Shown here: positions 52,173 to 61,005 of the stretch, in pieces | Layout: each line of letters starts with the position of its first letter | How positions within the stretch are numbered: position 1 is the stretch's first letter | Source: Giardia muris | Lineage: Eukaryota > Fornicata > Diplomonadida > Hexamitidae | Direction of reading: 5' to 3' | DNA: 64,000 nucleotides | NCBI GenBank assembly: GCA_006247105.1 | Contig: CM016929.1 | Coordinates: 930,001 to 994,000 of the forward strand | Notes under the pieces: model-generated | Databases searched by the model: none | The model's input: the letters and a program-made list of their open reading frames with translations, nothing else | What the model was told of the DNA's origin: nothing | Made by a program: the position numbers and the translations under genes

Positions 52173-53357
52173 TCACAGGTAGTCGTCCGGGGCGCGGGGG
52201 ATCGTCGTCCCGCCCTGCGCCACCTCGGACCCGAGAGAGCTTTTGACGGAGGGCCGGCTGCTCGTCGGGGACAGGAGGAGCTCGAGGTTATCGAGCTCCG
52301 GGCGGGACCCGTCGGTGGAGCGCGGGAAGACCGTGTCTTCCAGCCTGTCGTCGGCGGCCTCGACGCCCGGCGTCTCCAGCCGCCTCTCCGACCGCGGGCT
52401 GACAACGCGGTCGAACGGGTTCTGCGGCGGCTCCGCGTACGGCGTCGCGGCGAGTAGCTGCAGCCGCGGCGAGTTGAGGCGCGGCGCGCGCGGGGGCGAC
52501 GCGGACGTGGGCGCGCTCGGCGGCTCCTCCAGGAGCGCAACAGACGCGGACGTGGACGTGGGCGCGGGGGCCGATGAGGACACCGAGGAGGACGCTGGCA
52601 CTGGGGTGGGCGAAGAAAAGCGCGAGACGTGCGGCGTGTGCGACGTGTGCGACGCGTGCGCCCCCCCGAAGGAGACTTGGACGTGGAACGCCAGCTCATC
52701 CCCGGTCGGCGTGGACTCGACCGAGCACTGGACCTGGGCGCTCCGGACCAGGCACTCCTTCGTGACGTGCTGAATGATTGCCTCTCTCAGGCGGGACACG
52801 TAATCTGAGCCGGGTGTGCTGGGCGTCGAGGGGCGCCGCGGCGGCCGCGCCTCCGCTCGCATCCCCGTCACCACCGGTGGCGTCTCCTCCTCGACGCTGT
52901 CGCTGTCGGTGCTTTCGTCCTCGTCCCGCACAGGCGGGTACATGTGAAGAAGCTGGGACAGCGCGTACTCCTTCCCGCCGATGAGCAGCGGGGCGTCCGA
53001 GCCCGTCCCGACGCCCCGGGCGCGCGTTGTCGCCGCTGCCGCGTCCCGCTGCTGGGTGAGGAGCGCCAGGAGGTCGCGGACGACCTGCGCCTCCCGCAGG
53101 TAGCGCCGCTTGTACTCGAGCCGGCGGCGCCGCTCCCCCTCGCACTGTGAACAGAGCTGGTGGATCCGCGCCTCGAGTGCCCGGTTCGTGCTCTCCAGGC
53201 TCCGAGCCAGGCACTCGGCGCGCCGCGCCTGCCTGGAGTCCCGCCGCCCCGCCCACGCCTCCCGTCGCAGCTCCTCGTGCCTCGTCGCCAGGAGCCGCGC
53301 GGTCCGCTCGAGGGCCGCGCCCGCGTCGGGCCTCTCATCACCCGGGGGGTTAGGCAT
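52173..53357 (-). CDS. Coiled-coil/disordered orphan
   Basis: 394 aa. Residues ~15-110 form an Arg/Glu/Ala coiled coil (SLESTNRALEARIHQLCSQC, RYLREAQVVRDLLALLTQQR), with a short folded piece after (LIGGKEYALSQLLHMYP), a probable beta-hairpin region near 195-235 (VQCSVESTPTGDELAFHVQV), and a long Ser/Pro/Ala-rich tail. Family not recognised. Tandem with the 989-aa coiled-coil gene (45 bp). The other strand is also open over long stretches here because GC is so high; this frame is preferred because it has heptads and amphipathic strands. Confidence 0.6.
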   Translation of the reverse strand: MPNPPGDERPDAGAALERTARLLATRHEELRREAWAGRRDSRQARRAECLARSLESTNRALEARIHQLCSQCEGERRRRLEYKRRYLREAQVVRDLLALLTQQRDAAAATTRARGVGTGSDAPLLIGGKEYALSQLLHMYPPVRDEDESTDSDSVEEETPPVVTGMRAEARPPRRPSTPSTPGSDYVSRLREAIIQHVTKECLVRSAQVQCSVESTPTGDELAFHVQVSFGGAHASHTSHTPHVSRFSSPTPVPASSSVSSSAPAPTSTSASVALLEEPPSAPTSASPPRAPRLNSPRLQLLAATPYAEPPQNPFDRVVSPRSERRLETPGVEAADDRLEDTVFPRSTDGSRPELDNLELLLSPTSSRPSVKSSLGSEVAQGGTTIPRAPDDYL

Positions 53358-53402
53358 TTAAGAGAGGCTGCGCCCCCCACCTCCCCCCTACACCACTTCA
53401 CT

Positions 53403-56372
53403 TCAGGCCATCGTCGGGTCCTTGACGGCGGCCCCCGTCCATTCCGCGTCCCCGCGCCGCCCCGGGATCGAGCCCCGATCCTCCGAGGTCAGGAGGGCGC
53501 CCGGCTGGACGTCCGCCGCCCGCGCCCTCCCGGGCCCCGTATACCTCCTCGACGAGCTTGTCAGCTGGACGACACTTCCCGAGGGCGGCGGGGACGGCGA
53601 GGCCCCTGCGAGGCTGCTCAGTGCCGAATTCGTGTACGCCGAGTCATCAGGGATCCTTCCCGTCAGGTTGTCAACCGGGACCGAGACATGAGTGAACGAG
53701 CGCTCGGGCCCCGACTGGCTCCCCCGGAACGATCCCGTGGAGCCCACCGACGGGCGCTGGTACTTCGCCGCGGTCTCTGAGACGCTAAGCTTCTTCTGGG
53801 TTGGCGTCCTCCCAGCCACCGGCGCCCTCTCAGTTCCCACCTCCGGCCTGGCCGGCGGATTCCGGCGCGTGGGTCCCGTCGTCGTCCCCGTAGTTCCCGT
53901 CGCCCCGGTTGTAGTAGCCGCTGCAGCTGCCGTCGTGACTGTCATGGATGTTGTGGACATTGTGGACGTCGTTGTCGCTGGCATCCGAGCCTGAGCCGGG
54001 ACGGTGCCAGGAGTCCGCTCCGGTCGCGGCCTCATGGATGCTGATACCTCGACACTGTCGTCAGGACCCCCAATACTCGAGGCCGGTGTCAAGGCGCTTA
54101 TTGTGCTTGTCATGCTAATTCCGAGCGTCCCCGAAGCGCCCACGCCTATCCCGGACTGGTTTGCGGGCGGTGCCGACGCCGCCATGTCCGGAGGAGGCGG
54201 CGGGGCCGAGCACTGGCCAGGCGTCGACGAGCCCGGGATGGGCGGCTTCTGTGAGGTGCCGTCCAACCCGCTGAGGCTCTCGTCGGGCGTTGGGAGGCAC
54301 GGGATGCTGGTATCCGCGCCAGGAGGCGTTAATGGCGAGGGCAGTGACGGGGGCGTCTTACGCGTTGGCGGCGTCGTCGACTGCTGTAAAGACTGGGACT
54401 GAGAATGAGAGTGAGACTGCGGCTGCGGTGTCGAGCTCCCGACCCCGGACCTCGTCTGCGAGCGCGAGTGAGTCAGGGAGGAGGCGGGCTGGGAGCACTC
54501 CGAGGGCGCCGCACGCGGCGGAACCGCGGGGGCGGCGGGCTTGGTAGCGGGGTTCTTCGTCACGGGCGCAGCCCGCCCCTCCGAGCGCGCGCTCTGAGAG
54601 GCAGACTGCTGCCCATTAAAATTTGGGCCCGGCTCGGCATACTCAGCAGAAGGCGGGCGGCGCGACGAGTGACCGTAGCCCGAGTCCGCGTCCGAAGACT
54701 TCGGGCTCGCCAAGATGGGAACGGACGGAGGGCGCTGCATTACATTGTCTCCGAGCGTCGGGGGCGGGAGTGGGGGCGGGACAGAGCTCCCGGCGTTCGT
54801 CGACGCCTCGTACTGCGAGTAGCGGCTACGCTCACTCGGCTGGTCCTGGCGTACCGAGGAGTCCCGGTGCGAGCGGTGCGACGAGGTGCGATGGGTGTGG
54901 CTGCGCTCGCTTCGCGTCTTGCTGTGGCGCGACGACTCGTGCCGCCTACGGTCGCGGGACGAGACGTCGACGGACGAGCCCGACTCCGAGTCCGAGTACG
55001 ACGAGTTCGCGCTCAGCGAGTAGCTGCTGCTGGTGCTCGCAGACCGATGGCGGCGTCGCTGCCGGTGCTTATGCCTGCGCCTCTTATCGTCGCACTGCAC
55101 GAACGCCGAGTCCTCATACCGCGATGCGTGCTTGCTCTTCCCGACCCTCTGGTCGCCCTCGGGGGCGTTCGAGACCCGGGACAGGTTGATGGCTCCGATC
55201 GAGTCGTCCGCGATGTGGCTCGACTGCCGGTGGTGGTGCTGGGGAGCCCGTTCCTTCTCGAAGTACGCGTCGCGTGACGCGTAGCTGTCCCGCATCCTCT
55301 CGTCGGGGGCAGAGGCGACCTTGGGCTCCGTCCCAGTCCCGGAAGGGCCTCTTAGGCCTGGTGGTTGTACAATATTGGCGTCCTTCGGAATAATACGAGC
55401 GGAGGCCGCGGCGTTGTAGGCCGGGGGGGAGAGGCGCGGTGGGGCGGGTGAGGCGATGACGCTGGTCCCCTCATCGCGGGCGCTCTGGATGAGGTAGTCA
55501 CAAAGGGGGCGCAGGGCGCGGTGGATGTCCTCGTTGCGCGCGAGCGACTCGACGGCCGCGTGCGTCTCAGGGCGCATCTGCTTGTCCGCGTAGATCCGGT
55601 CGTTGACAGCCTTCGCCTCGTCCGCAAGCTTCGTCAGCGGGTCCTCGATGCGGGAGAGCGGAGGGCAGAGCCGGACAGCGTCTGTGAGGTACGCGAGGAG
55701 CCGCTGGACGAGCGCGGCCATGAGTCCCGTGCTATCGTGGCAGCCCTGGAGGTACCGCTCCGTTTCGGCCTCGCTCCGGGTGGCGGCACGAGCCTTCCGA
55801 CCCTCATACTCGCGGAGGCGAGTCTGGGCCTTCCTGCACTCGTGCTCCCAGTACTGCGCGGCGTCCTGGCGCTCGCTGGCGAGCTTGAGGAGGTCCCAGT
55901 CTTCGTCATCGGGATGCTCCGCGGTCCTCAGAAGGGTCCGCGCCATGATGGTGTCGGTGCGGTCTGTGGGCCCGCTAGCCATGAGCGTGCGTTTCGCGTC
56001 CGTCATGAGCTTCGCGGTGCGCTCCGCGGTGAGGCGGGTTCGCATCGTGTTGAACCTGTGGTCGGCGTCCCTCTGAGCCACCTCTTTCTGTTTCTCCAGG
56101 AAGACGATCTTCTGCTTGAGAACCCCGATCTCGTGGTTCCGCTTCTCGAGGTCGCGCTGCGCCTCGCGCAATTTCTCGTCGGGGCTGATGTCCGCGACGA
56201 GGCGTGCGTACTCGGCCTGGAGCCCAACGTACTTCGTGTGGAGCTTCTCCCGGGAGGCCTGGGCCCGGGTCAGCTCGTCCCCGAGTTCCGCCTTCTCCTT
56301 CTGGAGCTGGGCGCACGCCTGGAGCGTCGCCTGCAGCTTCTTCTCGAGGACTTGGTGGCTCACCAATTCCAT
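53403..56372 (-). CDS. Large coiled-coil protein with SR/His-rich and Pro/Ser/Thr-rich tail
   Basis: 989 aa from the ATG at 56372 (AAAAAAGAAATG). Residues 1-130 are strong coiled coil (LEKKLQATLQACAQLQKEKA), 130-300 helical and folded. Then a tail: an Arg/Ser/His-rich stretch (~430-520, KHRQRRRHRSAS, SYSDSESGSSVDVSSRDRRR, HRTSSHRSHRD) like SR proteins, followed by a ~400-residue Pro/Ser/Thr/Gly linker with TTT/MST runs (SMTVTTAAAAATTTGATGTT). No domain recognised; SR content hints at RNA or phosphorylation-regulated scaffold. Starts right after AT tract; tandem with the 191-aa coiled-coil gene. Last residues read DPTMA. Confidence 0.7.
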   Translation of the reverse strand: MELVSHQVLEKKLQATLQACAQLQKEKAELGDELTRAQASREKLHTKYVGLQAEYARLVADISPDEKLREAQRDLEKRNHEIGVLKQKIVFLEKQKEVAQRDADHRFNTMRTRLTAERTAKLMTDAKRTLMASGPTDRTDTIMARTLLRTAEHPDDEDWDLLKLASERQDAAQYWEHECRKAQTRLREYEGRKARAATRSEAETERYLQGCHDSTGLMAALVQRLLAYLTDAVRLCPPLSRIEDPLTKLADEAKAVNDRIYADKQMRPETHAAVESLARNEDIHRALRPLCDYLIQSARDEGTSVIASPAPPRLSPPAYNAAASARIIPKDANIVQPPGLRGPSGTGTEPKVASAPDERMRDSYASRDAYFEKERAPQHHHRQSSHIADDSIGAINLSRVSNAPEGDQRVGKSKHASRYEDSAFVQCDDKRRRHKHRQRRRHRSASTSSSYSLSANSSYSDSESGSSVDVSSRDRRRHESSRHSKTRSERSHTHRTSSHRSHRDSSVRQDQPSERSRYSQYEASTNAGSSVPPPLPPPTLGDNVMQRPPSVPILASPKSSDADSGYGHSSRRPPSAEYAEPGPNFNGQQSASQSARSEGRAAPVTKNPATKPAAPAVPPRAAPSECSQPASSLTHSRSQTRSGVGSSTPQPQSHSHSQSQSLQQSTTPPTRKTPPSLPSPLTPPGADTSIPCLPTPDESLSGLDGTSQKPPIPGSSTPGQCSAPPPPPDMAASAPPANQSGIGVGASGTLGISMTSTISALTPASSIGGPDDSVEVSASMRPRPERTPGTVPAQARMPATTTSTMSTTSMTVTTAAAAATTTGATGTTGTTTGPTRRNPPARPEVGTERAPVAGRTPTQKKLSVSETAAKYQRPSVGSTGSFRGSQSGPERSFTHVSVPVDNLTGRIPDDSAYTNSALSSLAGASPSPPPSGSVVQLTSSSRRYTGPGRARAADVQPGALLTSEDRGSIPGRRGDAEWTGAAVKDPTMA

Positions 56373-56437
56373 TTCTTTTTTGCGGCGGGGAGGGCGCAAA
56401 AGAGGAATTCAACCTGGCGAGGGGGGCCTAAGAAATC

Positions 56438-57013
56438 TCAGGGTCCGGGAGGCTTCAGAACCCTCTGAACGCGGCGGATGCGTGGCGGGGCTTGTTCGCG
56501 GGGCGCCTCCTGTAGCTTTCTCAGGATTTCTCTATATCTTTGAAGGTCCTTCTCGTGTTGAGTCAACAACGCGGCCGTCTTCTCCTGCTCCTCCAAGGCT
56601 TGTCTCAGAAGGGCGTCACGCGCGTCAAGCTCGGAGAGGAGCTCGTCGACCTTCGTGACGGTCGTGCGCGTCAGCTTGCTGGTCAGCTCGACGACTTGTT
56701 GCTTTAACTCGACGATTCGCGAGGCGGTTGGGCTTTCGCCGAGCAGAAGTTGTAATTTCTGTTCAGCCTCCAAGGCGCGACGCTTCCAATCGGCCTCGGC
56801 CAAGGAGGCGTCCTGGAGGGCGAGGGAGTGTTGATGCTGAAGGGAGTCCAGGTCGAAGGAGTGTTTGATGAGGAGATTATCGAGATCTGCTTGAAGGGAA
56901 TCGAGGCGGTCTTCGAGGTCAGCGATGTAGGCGTCCTTAGCGGCGAGGACGTCGTGGTAGGCCTCGGACCGCGCCTCGTTGATGATGCGCGCGGGGTCGA
57001 ATCTGGAATCCAT
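56438..57013 (-). CDS. Small coiled-coil protein
   Basis: 191 aa. Residues ~10-170 are almost continuous coiled coil (AYHDVLAAKDAYIADLEDRL, LQADLDNLLIKHSFDLDSLQ, LLSELDARDALLRQALEEQE). The tail is basic and Pro-rich (PPRIRRVQRVLKPPGP). No family recognised. Less extreme GC than its neighbours. 65 bp upstream of the 989-aa coiled-coil gene on the same strand; such adjacent coiled-coil genes could encode partners, but nothing shows this directly. Confidence 0.72.
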   Translation of the reverse strand: MDSRFDPARIINEARSEAYHDVLAAKDAYIADLEDRLDSLQADLDNLLIKHSFDLDSLQHQHSLALQDASLAEADWKRRALEAEQKLQLLLGESPTASRIVELKQQVVELTSKLTRTTVTKVDELLSELDARDALLRQALEEQEKTAALLTQHEKDLQRYREILRKLQEAPREQAPPRIRRVQRVLKPPGP

Positions 57014-57075
57014 GGGGGAGGGAGGAGAGCCGAGAATTCGACCAAAATCGGGCCAAAATCCAAAAAAAGAGAGGA

Positions 57076-57720
57076 TTAAAAGGGCGTGATTTTTTTATTT
57101 TCGGGGGCGGAGGGAGGTTTCCCGGCGTCGTTACGAGGGTGCTGCGCTGCCGGGTTCGGGCTGGTGGGAAAGAAAAAGAAAGAGCGGCCGCATTGGAGCT
57201 TCACGTTCTTCGTCGGGCGTCGCGGGTCCTGCCGAAGGAGGCGCTCCGGGGTGTCGGCGACGGTGTATTCGATGACGTCTGCGACGCGGACGACGTGCAG
57301 GACGCACTCCTCGCCATCCTGCAGGTCTGCGTCGCGGAAGACGACGTGTCCGGCGGCGTCTCGCAAGACGACGCCCTCGTCGCCGCCGCGGCCCGAAAGC
57401 CCGCCGAGCAGCGCCGCGTGGCGTTCGACGTCGGCCTCGCGCTCGTGCAGCCGCTCGACGAGCCGGGCGTTGCAGTCTTCGAGCTTTCGCAGCTTCTCGA
57501 GAAGCTCGTCGGCGTCGACGTCGGCGCCGGTGCCGAGGTTTTCGACGCTGCCGGCGGCATCGCGGCGGGGCCGGCGCCGAGCGCCGCGCGACGGGGGCGC
57601 GTCGACCTGCACGGCCGCGTTCCAGCCGCCGAGCGCGTCTGTCGAGGGGATTTCGGGGCAAGTCGAGACGGCCCTGTCGACGACGACGACGGCGGCGGCG
57701 GCAACAGCGTCCGGGGGCAT
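57076..57720 (-). CDS. Small orphan with central coiled coil (strand choice uncertain)
   Basis: 214 aa from ATG 57720. Low-complexity N-terminus (PPDAVAAAAVVVVDRA), then a coiled coil (~70-105, DADELLEKLRKLEDCNARLV), then a short folded region ending DVIEYTVADTPERLLRQ, then a Phe-rich and Lys-rich C-terminus (SFFFFPTS). Two competing open frames cross the same DNA on the plus strand, but they look like random Arg/Ser/Ala-rich translations. The ATG is divergent from CIA2 with 36 bp between, which holds TTTTGGGTTTTC and CTTTTTGG tracts as for other divergent pairs. Moderate confidence. Confidence 0.5.
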   Translation of the reverse strand: MPPDAVAAAAVVVVDRAVSTCPEIPSTDALGGWNAAVQVDAPPSRGARRRPRRDAAGSVENLGTGADVDADELLEKLRKLEDCNARLVERLHEREADVERHAALLGGLSGRGGDEGVVLRDAAGHVVFRDADLQDGEECVLHVVRVADVIEYTVADTPERLLRQDPRRPTKNVKLQCGRSFFFFPTSPNPAAQHPRNDAGKPPSAPENKKITPF

Positions 57721-57756
57721 CTTTTGGGTTTTCGGCCCTTTTGACTTTTTGGGCAG
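57721..57756. promoter_or_regulatory. 36-bp divergent promoter before CIA2
   Basis: It contains three T-runs (TTTTGG, TTTTCGG, TTTTTGGGC) in otherwise very GC-rich sequence. These are the only AT-rich words nearby and probably set the start sites of both genes. Confidence 0.45.
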
Positions 57757-58197
57757 ATGCGGACTGTGACGGGCCCGTTTGGGAGGCGAGGCGGCGAGGA
57801 GGCCGGGCGCGAGCCGATCACGGCCGAGGAGGTCTACGAGCTGATCCGGGCGGTCCGAGACCCGGAGCACCCGACGATGACGCTGGAGGACCTGCGCGTC
57901 GTCTGCCTGGGGGACACGTGGGTCGACGACGCGGCGTCGACGGCGGTCGTCGTTTACACCCCGACGACGCCCGGGTGCAGCCTGGGCAGCGTCCTGGGGC
58001 TCAGCCTCAAGATCAAGCTGGTCCGCTGCCTGCCGCGGCGCTTCCGGGTCAGGGTCCGCTGCCGCCCGGGGGCGCACGCGGAGGCCGCGAGCCTCGGGAA
58101 GCAGGTCAACGACAAGGAGCGCGCGCTCGCCGCGATGACAAACCCCGGGGTCGCGGCCGTCGTCGACGCCGTCACCGCGCCCGCTTGTACTCCCTGA
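57757..58197 (+). CDS. CIA2: CIA2/MIP18-family protein (cytosolic Fe-S cluster targeting)
   Basis: 146 aa. Nearly whole chain matches the MIP18/FAM96 family: EEVYELIRAVRDPEHPTMTL (~23-42), VVVYTPTTPGCSLGSVLGLS with the conserved Cys (~75), KIKLVRCLPRRFRVRVRC and PGAHAEAASLGKQVNDKERA near the C-terminus. CIA2 forms the targeting complex with CIAO1 and MMS19 that hands [4Fe-4S] clusters to DNA polymerases, primase and helicases. The C-terminal 26 bp overlap the convergent 658-aa orphan. ATG sits 36 bp from the divergent start. One of few clearly identifiable genes in the GC-rich block, so that block is genuine nuclear sequence. Confidence 0.93.
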   Translation: MRTVTGPFGRRGGEEAGREPITAEEVYELIRAVRDPEHPTMTLEDLRVVCLGDTWVDDAASTAVVVYTPTTPGCSLGSVLGLSLKIKLVRCLPRRFRVRVRCRPGAHAEAASLGKQVNDKERALAAMTNPGVAAVVDAVTAPACTP

Positions 58198-60148
58198 TCC
58201 GCGCCGCGTACTCCTCGAGCTTCTCCGTGAGCGTCCGGTTCCGGGCGAGCGAGCGCTCCAGCGTCCGCTGCAGAGCCTCCACCTGCCGCTCCGTGTAAAG
58301 GCGGCCGGTCTCGCCCCGCCCGGGCTCCCGCTCCTTTTCCCGCCTCAGCAGCAGGTCTGCGACGGCCTGGGACGCGTCGATGACGTTCCGGAGCGCCTGG
58401 AGCAGCTCGTCGCGCGGGAGCCTCTGCGCCGTGTCCCGCAGCCCCGCCAGGTCCCGCTTGAACGCCCGGACGTCCTCGGTCGAGCGGACGTCGATCCCGT
58501 TGAGGACGGCGGGGGGCGGGCCCTCCCTCGACGGGACGAGCCGGAAGCCTCCCCCGTCGCGGTACGTCGGGTTCCGGCTGAGCCTCCGCAGCGGCTCCGT
58601 CACGTAGGCGGAGGACGCGGAGCCGGAGGAGGAGGCGGCAGAAGGGGCGGGAGAGGCGGACGTGGACGAGGCGACCGTCGCGATGTCGTCGAGGCTCATC
58701 GTCGACTGCTTCGGGTTCTGCGCGGTCTGCGTCAGGACGAGCGGGGTCCGGGCGACGGGGACGCCGGCGTTTCCGCCGCCTCCGCCGTTCCCGCCGTTCC
58801 TCGTCACGGGCGTCGCGCACTGCCCCGGGGGGGCGTACGGCGGCCCCTGCGCCTGCGGAAGGCCGTACGGCGGGCCCTGCGGAAGCCCGTGGGGGAAGAT
58901 GAGGCTGTGGACGACCTGGCCGTTGTACAGCAGCGGCATGACGATCGGGACGTTGCCGAGGTCGGGCAGCTTCGGGATCGGCGGCTGGGGCGGGTGGAGG
59001 TGGAGCGGAGACGCCTGGGCCGAGGGGGGCGGGGGGTGCTGGGACTGCTGGAGCGGCTGGAGCTGGTGGGCGCCCGCGAGGGCCGCCAGCTCGTACTGGT
59101 TCTGGTCGTCGTAGACGGCCGAGACGACCTCGTTGACGATGTCGAACGTGCTCTGCGTCAGCGGCCCGTCGGGGTCGACAACGTTCTTGACGACCTGCGG
59201 GAGGACGGACGCCTTCAGCTCGTTCGCCCGGTCGATCCCCGGGTAGAGCGCGGGCGCCGACTTCGGGCGCGAGGAGCCCAGCAGGCTCATCGCCACGTTC
59301 GTCACGTGCACCGCGTTCGCGTTCGCGCTCGCGCTCGCGTTCGTTGTGATCGGCCGCTGGTGGCCCGCGCCCGACAGGAGCAGCTCCTGCGCGACCGAGC
59401 GGGCCCCGAGCGCGGGCCCGCGGCACGCCTCGAGCGTCAGCGCCCGCCCGTCGAAGGACGCGCTCGTCCCGACGCCGACGTCCTCGTGCGCGGGCGCGGG
59501 CGCGCTGTCGTCGTCGAGGGCGGCCGACGGGAGGCGCGGCTCGGACCGCCCGCTCCTCTCCCCGCTCCTCTCCTCGTGCTCGGCGGGCGGGCGCGGGGCG
59601 AGCGGGGCGGGGCGCAGGAGCGCGGACCCGGTCCGGGGCGACTCGGGGCGCGCGTCTCCAGGCCCGACGACGAGTGAAATGTCGTCCCGGCTGTCCTGGG
59701 CGGAGCGGCGGCGGACGACGGTGATCGGCGCCTCCGCGGCCCGCGCCGTCCTCAGCGGCGTCGCGAGGGCGAAGCCCGGGGGCGAGGCGGGGCGCCCGAT
59801 CAGCATCGCCTTGATCGACTCGGAGAGCGACACGTTGTCCTTCGCGGCCGCTGCCGTCCCCTCCGTCGTCTCCTCTGTCGTCTCTTCCGCCTCCTCCGCC
59901 TCCGCTCCTGCCGCCCCCTCGCGGAGGGACGAGGAGGGGAGCGTCCCGGACGCCAGGTCGTTGAGCGAGAAGCTCGGAGAGGCGGAGACGGACGAGACGA
60001 GCGTGCTCTCGACGAGCGTGCTCGCCGTCAGGTCGTAGCCGGCCGGGACGGCGCTCTTCGGCCGCCGGGTCCCGCCGCCCCCGCCCCCGCCCGCCCCGAG
60101 CGTGAAGCTCTGCGCCTTCAGCGGCGGCTTCCGGACGCGCGGCCTCAT
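58172..60148 (-). CDS. Orphan: disordered, Pro-rich, with C-terminal coiled coil
   Basis: 658 aa from ATG 60148. Low complexity dominates (Gly-Gly run near 20, Glu/Thr run EEAEETTEETTEGTAAA near 105, NASASANANA near 270, QPLQQSQHPPPPSAQASPLH near 365). Residues ~570-658 form a coiled coil (LQRTLERSLARNRTLTEKLE, YAARIREYKRAR at the end). Parts between (LPQVVKNVVDPD ... TQSTFDIVNEVVSAVYDDQN near 315-350) may fold. No family recognised. It shares low-complexity and coil character with other orphans in this block. Overlaps CIA2 by 26 bp at the 3' end. Confidence 0.6.
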   Translation of the reverse strand: MRPRVRKPPLKAQSFTLGAGGGGGGGTRRPKSAVPAGYDLTASTLVESTLVSSVSASPSFSLNDLASGTLPSSSLREGAAGAEAEEAEETTEETTEGTAAAAKDNVSLSESIKAMLIGRPASPPGFALATPLRTARAAEAPITVVRRRSAQDSRDDISLVVGPGDARPESPRTGSALLRPAPLAPRPPAEHEERSGERSGRSEPRLPSAALDDDSAPAPAHEDVGVGTSASFDGRALTLEACRGPALGARSVAQELLLSGAGHQRPITTNASASANANAVHVTNVAMSLLGSSRPKSAPALYPGIDRANELKASVLPQVVKNVVDPDGPLTQSTFDIVNEVVSAVYDDQNQYELAALAGAHQLQPLQQSQHPPPPSAQASPLHLHPPQPPIPKLPDLGNVPIVMPLLYNGQVVHSLIFPHGLPQGPPYGLPQAQGPPYAPPGQCATPVTRNGGNGGGGGNAGVPVARTPLVLTQTAQNPKQSTMSLDDIATVASSTSASPAPSAASSSGSASSAYVTEPLRRLSRNPTYRDGGGFRLVPSREGPPPAVLNGIDVRSTEDVRAFKRDLAGLRDTAQRLPRDELLQALRNVIDASQAVADLLLRREKEREPGRGETGRLYTERQVEALQRTLERSLARNRTLTEKLEEYAARIREYKRAR

Positions 60149-60207
60149 CGCAGCCTTCACTTTTTGGTTTCCGGATTTTGGCCGCCTCCCGCCCCGCCTG
60201 CCGCCCG

Positions 60208-60804
60208 CTACTGGGCCGAGGCGCGCCCGATCTGCGCGAGGCGGCGCGGGAGCGGCGAGCCGCCGTCTCCGTCGCCCGGGGCGGCCGTGAGGCTCAGCTG
60301 GAGCGCCTGGAGGCTCAGCAGCTCCTCGTCGCAGGCCTCCTCGAGGTGCGCCGCGTAATCCCGCCACTCCGGCGTGTCGTCGACCGTCCTCGCGGGCGAC
60401 CCGCGGACCCGCGGCGACGAGAGCAGCGAGAACGCCCCGCTCCGCCCCGTCGCGCCGCCCGCCTCCGCCTCTCTCGCCTCTTCCGCCCCCGGCTCGCCGC
60501 CCCTCATCGCCGCCTCCTTCTGCTGCAGCAGCTCGGCCGGCGTCGGGGCGCAGAGCTTCGCCAGCCGCAGCACCTCGAAGGCCTCGTCGAGCGCCTCGAA
60601 CGCCTCCTCGACGGCGATGCGCAGGCACCAGAACTGCGCCTTCTGGGTCAGCCCGGGCCGGTCGCGCGCGACCCCGTCGAGGAGGCACCGCGCCGCGTCG
60701 AGCTCTCCGTTCCGGACGTGGGTGACCGCCGCGTAGCACTCCTCCCAGGCCTCCTCGAGCCCCTGGGGGACCGTCAGCGTCAGGTGCGAGGGCCTCTGCG
60801 CCAT
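60208..60804 (-). CDS. Small helical orphan (TPR-like)
   Basis: 198 aa from ATG 60804. N-half helical with spacing like two or three TPR helices (EEAWEECYAAVTHVRNGELD, QFWCLRIAVEEAFEALDEAF, EVLRLAKLCAPTPAELLQQK); faint resemblance to helical repeats in spindle-associated proteins such as CKAP2, too weak for a call. C-half has an Ala/Gly/Glu linker and a short helix (WRDYAAHLEEACDEELLSLQ). 59 bp upstream of the 658-aa orphan on the same strand. AT tract GGAAAACTGAAAATG lies on the plus strand some bases upstream. Confidence 0.6.
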   Translation of the reverse strand: MAQRPSHLTLTVPQGLEEAWEECYAAVTHVRNGELDAARCLLDGVARDRPGLTQKAQFWCLRIAVEEAFEALDEAFEVLRLAKLCAPTPAELLQQKEAAMRGGEPGAEEAREAEAGGATGRSGAFSLLSSPRVRGSPARTVDDTPEWRDYAAHLEEACDEELLSLQALQLSLTAAPGDGDGGSPLPRRLAQIGRASAQ

Positions 60805-61005
60805 GCGGGTGGAGGAGAAAGGAGGGAAAACTGAAAATGCGGAGGCGGCCAAAATCCAGAATCCAGAATCTGGCCAGAATCCGGCCAAGGTCCGGGTCCA
60901 GAGTCCGCGCTTTGGAGCCCGAGGGCCAGGCGGGCGGACGGGCGGCACCCCGCCCTCTCTTCTTCCTCTTCTTTCGCTTCACTTCACCTCATCTCCCACC
61001 CGCGC

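Noticed and set aside
54405..56468. Plus-strand frames (290 and 315 codons) antisense to the 989-aa coiled-coil protein
   Set aside because: Mirror of heptad codons; Arg/Leu/Val-rich shadows of the coiled coil.
57086..57769. Two plus-strand frames (227 and 201 codons) at the 214-aa orphan
   Set aside because: Less protein-like than the minus frame, and they run into the CIA2 promoter region; not fully excluded.
57954..59426. 490-codon minus frame over CIA2 and the 658-aa orphan
   Set aside because: Arg/Ala/Gly-rich; overlaps genuine CIA2 in antisense and shows no structure.
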